Origin: Bacteroidota bacterium
GTDB taxonomy: Bacteria > Bacteroidota > Rhodothermia > Rhodothermales > UBA10348
Direction: 5' to 3'
Assembly (NCBI GenBank): GCA_004356385.1
Contig: SMXL01000032.1
Coordinates: 1 to 11,752 of the forward strand
DNA length: 11,752 bases
This document shows, one piece after another, positions 7,525 to 11,752 of the stretch. The notes under the pieces were generated by a model. The model was not told where the DNA came from. It did no database searches and worked only from the letters and a program-made list of their open reading frames with translations. The translations under genes and the position numbers were made by a program. How positions within the stretch are numbered: the first letter of the stretch is position 1; every line of letters begins with the position of its first letter.

Positions 7525-7548
7525 GTGCCTGAATTAACTCGGCACCTG
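7522..7548 (-). promoter_or_regulatory. Hairpin that would sequester the moaA TTG start codon
   Basis: On the minus strand CAGGTGCC pairs with GGCACTTG (8 bp, one G-T wobble) across an 11-base loop. The last three bases of the 3' arm are the TTG start of moaA. In mRNA this could restrain initiation. Function is inferred; if moaA starts at 7512 the hairpin would lie just upstream instead. Confidence 0.4.
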
Positions 7549-7581
7549 AGTACGCCACTGCCCATGGGTTGTTGCCGATTT

Positions 7582-8040
7582 CTAAGGCGCGTTTTCCGCG
7601 CACTTCTCGAGCCAGATCGTGACCGGGCCTTCGTTGATCAGTTCGATATCCATTTGGGCTCCGAACTTTCCAGACGCTACAGCGCGGCCTAATTGATCCT
7701 GTAATCGAGCAACGAACTCCTCGTAGAGTGGCTCAGCAATTTCCGGCGGGGCAGACTGGACGAAGGAAGGTCGATTCCCCTTCTTCGCGTTTCCGTAAAG
7801 TGTGAATTGGGAAATAACGAGGGCCTCGCCCGCAATATCGAGGAGAGAGCGATTCATTTTTCCGTCGTCGTCCGCAAAAATTCGCAGATTGGCGGTCTTG
7901 TTGACCAGCCACTCCAATTCCCCTGATGTATCGGTCCGGTGAATGCCTAGAAAGACAAGAGCGCCACTCTCGATGGCGCCGATCTCTTGTTCGTCTATAC
8001 GAACTGAGGCCCGGGAAACGCGCTGAATGAGTGCAATCAA
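7582..8040 (-). CDS. dtd: D-aminoacyl-tRNA deacylase DTD
   Basis: A 152-residue DTD, near the family's usual ~145-150. It hydrolyses D-aminoacyl-tRNA and mischarged Gly-tRNA(Ala) in the cytosol, protecting translation from wrong stereochemistry. The two active-site motifs are present: S-Q-F-T-L at 77-81, and N-E-G-P-V-T at 136-141, the latter holding the cross-subunit Gly-cisPro element. K-G-N-R-P-S-F (87-93) is also characteristic. The start is TTG at 8040: the N-terminus IALIQRVSRASV aligns with the family start, and upstream codons contain no alternative start before an in-frame TAA that overlaps the rdgB stop. No clear SD is present. It sits between rdgB (54-base gap) and moaA (57-base gap) on the same strand. 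Confidence 0.95.
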   Translation of the reverse strand: MIALIQRVSRASVRIDEQEIGAIESGALVFLGIHRTDTSGELEWLVNKTANLRIFADDDGKMNRSLLDIAGEALVISQFTLYGNAKKGNRPSFVQSAPPEIAEPLYEEFVARLQDQLGRAVASGKFGAQMDIELINEGPVTIWLEKCAENAP

Positions 8041-8094
8041 TTTAGAATTCCCAGATTGAGGGTCGATCGAATAAAGGCCTTTGGATCTCCATTG

Positions 8095-8691
8095 TTACGA
8101 TCCTTTCGCATCCTCTGACCGAAGGAACGCAGCGAATTTCTGAAACGCCTCGCTGCGATGGCTGACCTTGTTTTTTTCTTCAGCAGTCATCTCCGCGAAT
8201 GTTCGAGTGTCGCTCTCGGGAACGAATATCGAGTCGTATCCGAATCCGCCCTCACCTCTTTCGGCAACCGCGATCAAGCCCTCACACGTGCCGTCAAAAA
8301 CGTGTACTTCGTCGTCATCTACGAACGCCGCAACGGTCCTGAATCTGGCCGAGCGTTCATCGATCCCGTCAAGTTCAGATAACAACAGCCTTCGATTCGC
8401 TTCCGAATTCGCGTCGGGCCCAGCATACCTGGCAGATAGAACTCCCGGACGACCGTCCAGCGCGTCGACTTCCAGACCGGTATCGTCCGCAATTGCAGGA
8501 AGTCCCGTAAACTCAGCAATCTCTCTCGCCTTTTTCACGGCGTTCCCCTCGAGCGTGGCCTTGTTCTCGAGGACGGCTGGAGCATTCGGAAAATCCTCCA
8601 GGGAGAGTGTTCGAACAGCCAGGTCCTTCAACAACATTTCGATCTCGCGCACCTTTCCCCGGTTTCCTGACGCGATCACAATTTCTCTCAT
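8095..8691 (-). CDS. rdgB: dITP/XTP pyrophosphatase (RdgB/HAM1 family)
   Basis: A 198-residue Ham1/RdgB protein, full length for the family. It hydrolyses non-canonical purine nucleoside triphosphates (dITP, ITP, XTP) to monophosphates plus PPi, keeping them out of DNA and RNA. Visible motifs are the nucleotide-binding ASGNRGKVREIE (7-18), T-L-E-G-N-A (46-51), IADDTGLEVDALDGRPGV (67-84) with the catalytic Asp pair 69-70, GGFGYDSIF (148-156), and SHRSEAF (177-183). It starts at ATG with an AGGA about 8 bases upstream. It is the first gene of the minus-strand cluster rdgB-dtd-moaA-moaC-floA. A possible -7 element on the minus strand, GAATTTTG (8716-8723, 7 of 8 to TAnnTTTG), lies about 25 bases before the start, but no -33 TTG was found for it. 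Confidence 0.96.
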   Translation of the reverse strand: MREIVIASGNRGKVREIEMLLKDLAVRTLSLEDFPNAPAVLENKATLEGNAVKKAREIAEFTGLPAIADDTGLEVDALDGRPGVLSARYAGPDANSEANRRLLLSELDGIDERSARFRTVAAFVDDDEVHVFDGTCEGLIAVAERGEGGFGYDSIFVPESDTRTFAEMTAEEKNKVSHRSEAFQKFAAFLRSEDAKGS

Positions 8692-8811
8692 GCTCTGATC
8701 CTATGTCTGTGCTTTCAAAATTCTCATCGTCCAGGTCTGGCATGTCCTCGATATTTTCATCAATTCCGCCCTTTATCGAACTGTTTCGGGTATTCCGTCA
8801 AAAAAGGCTCG

Positions 8812-8841
8812 TTGATTCAGCTCGAAAACGAGCGTATATTG
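8812..8841 (+). promoter_or_regulatory. Candidate Bacteroidota-type promoter of rpsU
   Basis: TTG (8812-8814) is followed after 20 bases by TATATTG (8835-8841), close to the Bacteroidota sigma-A pattern TTG-N19-21-TAnnTTTG with one T fewer in the -7. Transcription would begin near 8847, leaving a leader of about 45 bases before rpsU. A 5-bp inverted repeat GCTCG-AAAA-CGAGC (8820-8833) lies between the two elements. It might be an operator, but is short enough to be chance. Confidence 0.5.
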
Positions 8842-8882
8842 GAAGGCTTAAGTATTTCGAGATAACCAAAGACCATCGGTTC

Positions 8883-8886
8883 GGAG
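8883..8886 (+). promoter_or_regulatory. Shine-Dalgarno of rpsU deciding a GTG start
   Basis: GGAG (within CGGAGAA) lies 7 bases before GTG 8894, an ideal spacing. It supports GTG as the start, since no ATG exists between the upstream in-frame TAA (8849-8851) and the conserved N-terminus. In Flavobacterium the rpsU mRNA is an unusual SD-bearing transcript linked to bS21 autoregulation, so the site may be regulatory here too. Confidence 0.55.
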
Positions 8887-8893
8887 AATTCTA

Positions 8894-9082
8894 GTGCCCG
8901 TAGGAATTAAAGTAAGAGACAACGAGTCGATCGACCGCGCCTTGCGGCGATTCAAACGTGCTGTCAACAGAAGTCGTGTTCTTCGCATATTTCGTGCAAA
9001 CATGGCGTTCACCAAACCATCGGAAGAGCGTCGAATCGCCAAGGAAAAAGCGCTTCGAAATTCAAGACGACGTCGATACTAA
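8894..9082 (+). CDS. rpsU: 30S ribosomal protein bS21
   Basis: A 62-residue, strongly basic bS21, a small-subunit protein near the 16S rRNA 3' end. The typical pattern is visible: V-R-D-N-E-S-I-D-R-A-L-R-R-F-K-R (7-22) and R-A-N-M-A-F-T-K-P-S-E (34-44), followed by an Arg/Lys-rich tail ending R-R-R-R-Y. In Bacteroidota bS21 helps bury the anti-SD of 16S rRNA, and a tyrosine of bS21 takes part. The terminal tyrosine here could be the counterpart, but that is inference. The start is GTG with a well-placed SD. It is transcribed divergently from rdgB and converges on the 2-oxoglutarate dehydrogenase gene, whose stop is 35 bases away with no obvious terminator between. Confidence 0.95.
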   Translation: MPVGIKVRDNESIDRALRRFKRAVNRSRVLRIFRANMAFTKPSEERRIAKEKALRNSRRRRY

Positions 9083-9117
9083 GAAACCCCACTTCGTTTT
9101 CGCTACCGGCAACTGAT

Positions 9118-11752
9118 TTAGCTGGATAGTGCCTGCTTGAGGATCGCAGCCTGTTCTGCATGATGAACAAGAGCACTCCCGGTTGCAGTAGAAGCAGACT
9201 CGACTCTTCCGGCGTATTCGACGCGAATCCCAGCTCCTTCGAGCAATCGATCCATTCGATGGCGTACGAACGACCACGCACCCATATTCTCTGGTTCCTC
9301 CTGTAACCAAACAACGCGATTCAGTCGAGGATAGCGGTCGAATTCGTTTTTGATTTCTTTGGAAGGGAACGGATAAATCTGCTCGAGCCTGCACACGGCG
9401 ATTCTGTCTTCCGTTTCCTCTTTCCCGAGTTCATCTCTCAGGTCATAAAAGACTTTCCCGCTGCATACAATCACTTTCTCCACCAATGCTGGATTAATAT
9501 CCGAGCCGATCAAGGGAAGAAATCCACCATTCGTCAGTTCGTCAGGGCGCGATACGACCAGCGGGTGTCGAAGAAGGCTCTTTGGTGCCATAACAATGAG
9601 CGGTGACGTAATCTCACTTTGGGCTTGTCGCCTGAGGGCATGAAAATAATTGGCTGGGGTAGTAAAATTGCAGACGATCATGTTGTCTTCTGCACACATC
9701 TGAAGAAATCGCTCCAGTCGGGCGGACGAATGCTCGGGCCCCTGGCCTTCATATCCGTGGGGTAGAAGGAGTACCAAACTGCTTGTCTGCCCCCACTTCT
9801 CCTCGGCGCAGGACAAAAACTGGTCGAAGATGATTTGAGCTCCGTTGCCAAAATCACCGAACTGAGCTTCCCAAATTACCAGGGCTTCAGGTTCGGCGAC
9901 AGAGTAGCCGTATTCGAATCCGCATGCGGCATATTCTGAGAGCAAGCTATCGTAGATGCGAAGAATATTCTGTTCTTCTGAGATGTGATTCAGAGGCACA
10001 TATTCTTCGTTCGTCTCCTGATCATATACGACCGCGTGGCGATGGCTAAACGTTCCCCGTCGAGTGTCTTGCCCGCTCATCCGAATACGAGTTCCATCCG
10101 TCAGCAGTGTCCCGAACGCAAGCAACTCCGCGAGGCCCCAATCGATACTTTTGTCGTTGAAAAAAGATTTTTGTCTACGATGAAATTGTCTGATCAGCTT
10201 CTTGTGCACGGTGAACGACTCGGGAAAAGTGTTCAAGGCCGATACGACGGCGTCCAGCCGCTCGCTACCGACGGCCGTGTCAAACTGAGGCAGTTCGGTA
10301 TCGTCCTGGAATGGTGCATCCTGTGGTTTATCGGAGGCTTCCAATACAATGGGTGCGACCCGTTCGGCGATTTCTTTCGTACTCTGAAATGCATTTTGCA
10401 ATTTTGCCCGAAAGTCGTCGAGCATCTTCTCAGCAGTCTCAGGAGACATGTCGCCCCTGCGCAGCAGTAATTCCGTATAGATCTTCCGAACAGGGCGTTT
10501 ATTTTCGATTTTCCGATAGAGAAGAGGCTGCGTGTATGTGGGTTCGTCCCCTTCATTGTGCCCACGCACGCGGTAGCAGAGCATGTCCACGACGACATCT
10601 TTGTTGAACTCCTGTCTATAGTCCAGAGCGATTCGAGCGACACGGACACAGGATTCCGGATCGTCTCCATTCACATGAAAAATGGGCGCCTGGATCATCC
10701 GTGCAATATCGGTGGCGTACGTTGAGCTGCGAGCTTCAGACGGCCCCGTCGTAAAGCCGATTTGATTGTTGATGACAAGATGAATGGTACCACCCGTATG
10801 ATAGCCCCGAAGCTGACTCATGTTGAGCGTTTCCGCTACCACACCCTGCCCCGCGAATGCAGCATCGCCATGAATAAGAATCGGAATGACGGCATCTTCG
10901 AACTCCGTTTCTGCCCCCGACGCATCCATGCCGCGGAGGGCTTCCTGTTTGGCCCTTGTCATGCCTTCAACGACCGGATTCACGGCCTCCAGGTGACTGG
11001 GATTTGAGGCCAGCACAAGCTTGATCGTTTCCCCTTCTGGAGACGTGTGCTCTCCATCGGCTCCTAGATGATATTTGACATCGCCAGAACCCTGGATGGT
11101 ATTAGGATCCAAGCTTCCTTCAAACTCCGAAAAAATCACCTCGTACGGCTTGTTCAAAATATTGGCAAGGATGTTCAGTCTGCCTCGATGGGCCATGCCG
11201 ATAACCACTTCCTTTACACCCGATTCCGCGGCGTCGGACAGAATTCGATCGAGAAGGGGAATGATGGTCTCAGAGCCCTCTAGCGAAAACCGCTTGTGCC
11301 CAATGTATTTCGTGTGCAAGAACGTCTCGAATGCTTCTGCAGCGTTCAGCTTCTCAAGCATCCGTTGTTTTTCAGATTCGGTGAGGGATCGCTTGTCTTT
11401 CGTTGCCTCGACCCGGTTCTGAATCCATTCTCTCTCCCCGGGATCCGAGATGTGCATGAACTCGGTTCCGATTTTACGGGTGTACGACGTTCTGATGATG
11501 TCCAAAATGTCACGAAGGGGCATGAGGTCTTTGCCGCCCAAGCCGCCCGTCACAAATTCCCGATCGAGGTCCCAAATCGTCAAGCCGTAGTTCATGGGAT
11601 CAAGCTCATCGTGGTAGGTCCAATTATACCCGAGTGGATTCACGTCGGCCTGAAGGTGTCCGCGAACTCGAAATGCTCGAATAAGCTGAAGGACCCGCGC
11701 CTGTTTGCGGATCATGTCCAGCTCGGACGAGCCGTCCTTGGAACCCATCTGC
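9118..11752 (-). CDS. 2-oxoglutarate dehydrogenase E1 (SucA/Kgd-type), N-terminus outside window
   Basis: At least 876 residues of a thiamine-diphosphate E1 that decarboxylates 2-oxoglutarate in the TCA cycle. The frame is open to the right edge, so the start lies outside the window; a methionine at 11748 is probably internal. Numbering from it, visible motifs include IRAFRVRGHLQADVNPLG (23-40), VIGMAHRGRLN (182-192), ASNPSHLEAV (247-256), the ThDP/Mg site HGDAAFAGQGVV (293-304) with NNQIGFT (327-333), and RGHNEGDEP (395-403). The C-terminal half carries GQDTRRGTFSHRHAV, WEAQFGDFGNGAQIIFDQF and LLPHGYEGQGPEHSSARLE. Wording such as GLTIWDLDREF and SLEGSETIIP resembles mycobacterial Kgd, which carries a fused N-terminal succinyltransferase domain. 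Whether this protein has that domain cannot be seen. No odd or missing catalytic residue is apparent. Confidence 0.93.
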   Translation of the reverse strand, partial: QMGSKDGSSELDMIRKQARVLQLIRAFRVRGHLQADVNPLGYNWTYHDELDPMNYGLTIWDLDREFVTGGLGGKDLMPLRDILDIIRTSYTRKIGTEFMHISDPGEREWIQNRVEATKDKRSLTESEKQRMLEKLNAAEAFETFLHTKYIGHKRFSLEGSETIIPLLDRILSDAAESGVKEVVIGMAHRGRLNILANILNKPYEVIFSEFEGSLDPNTIQGSGDVKYHLGADGEHTSPEGETIKLVLASNPSHLEAVNPVVEGMTRAKQEALRGMDASGAETEFEDAVIPILIHGDAAFAGQGVVAETLNMSQLRGYHTGGTIHLVINNQIGFTTGPSEARSSTYATDIARMIQAPIFHVNGDDPESCVRVARIALDYRQEFNKDVVVDMLCYRVRGHNEGDEPTYTQPLLYRKIENKRPVRKIYTELLLRRGDMSPETAEKMLDDFRAKLQNAFQSTKEIAERVAPIVLEASDKPQDAPFQDDTELPQFDTAVGSERLDAVVSALNTFPESFTVHKKLIRQFHRRQKSFFNDKSIDWGLAELLAFGTLLTDGTRIRMSGQDTRRGTFSHRHAVVYDQETNEEYVPLNHISEEQNILRIYDSLLSEYAACGFEYGYSVAEPEALVIWEAQFGDFGNGAQIIFDQFLSCAEEKWGQTSSLVLLLPHGYEGQGPEHSSARLERFLQMCAEDNMIVCNFTTPANYFHALRRQAQSEITSPLIVMAPKSLLRHPLVVSRPDELTNGGFLPLIGSDINPALVEKVIVCSGKVFYDLRDELGKEETEDRIAVCRLEQIYPFPSKEIKNEFDRYPRLNRVVWLQEEPENMGAWSFVRHRMDRLLEGAGIRVEYAGRVESASTATGSALVHHAEQAAILKQALSS

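Noticed and set aside
8073..8082. Perfect palindrome AAAGGCCTTT between rdgB and dtd.
   Set aside because: Too short and loopless for a terminator; 10-bp palindromes are expected by chance in a window this size.
8168..8698. 176-codon open frame antisense to rdgB.
   Set aside because: Ser/Ala-rich translation typical of the opposite strand of a conserved gene; rdgB motifs are intact on the minus strand.
8704..8894. 63-codon open frame in the rdgB-rpsU gap whose TAG overlaps the rpsU GTG (TAGTG).
   Set aside because: The candidate rpsU promoter lies inside it, composition is Ser/Phe-rich and non-descript, and no SD precedes its ATG. Translational coupling to rpsU is possible but unsupported.
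9985..10470. 161-codon open frame antisense to the 2-oxoglutarate dehydrogenase gene.
   Set aside because: Lies entirely opposite a well-conserved enzyme and has no recognisable domain.

Overview
The window is an ordinary-looking bacterial chromosomal segment: dense, short intergenic gaps, no mobile element, tRNA, rRNA or CRISPR visible. Several clues point to the Bacteroidota/Rhodothermota side of the tree: Bacteroidota-type promoter elements (a TAnnTTTG-like -7 with an upstream TTG), sparse Shine-Dalgarno (SD) sequences, frequent TTG starts, a short bS21 protein, and a Kgd-like 2-oxoglutarate dehydrogenase E1. A Rhodothermota-like assignment is my inference, not proven by the sequence.

Layout. 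Bases 1-470 hold the 3' end of a pyrimidine-nucleoside (thymidine) phosphorylase. Bases 592-4942 hold a co-directional plus-strand cluster: a PspA/IM30 membrane-stress protein, a shorter protein that looks like a copy of the C-terminal half of PspA, an unrecognised two-TM coiled-coil membrane protein, an enoyl-CoA hydratase and a CNNM/CorC-type CBS-domain transporter. Bases 4932-8691 hold a convergent minus-strand cluster, in transcription order rdgB, dtd, moaA, moaC, floA. It combines nucleotide-pool and tRNA quality control, molybdopterin synthesis and a flotillin-like membrane-domain scaffold. A ~200-bp divergent region (8692-8893) carries a good candidate promoter for rpsU (8894-9082). rpsU converges on a Kgd/SucA-type 2-oxoglutarate dehydrogenase E1 that runs off the right edge.

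How the genes may work together. PspA, its truncated paralogue, the two-TM coiled-coil protein, the CNNM transporter and FloA are all envelope-associated, so the centre of the window reads as a membrane-maintenance neighbourhood. The most unusual element is the pspA / half-pspA / two-TM trio. The two PspA-like proteins share a 25-residue block with 14 identities and both end in an acidic linker followed by a K-T-I-G tail. Other points worth a look are a hairpin between pspA and its paralogue, an 8-bp hairpin that would bury the TTG start of moaA, and the GTG-started rpsU with its own SD.
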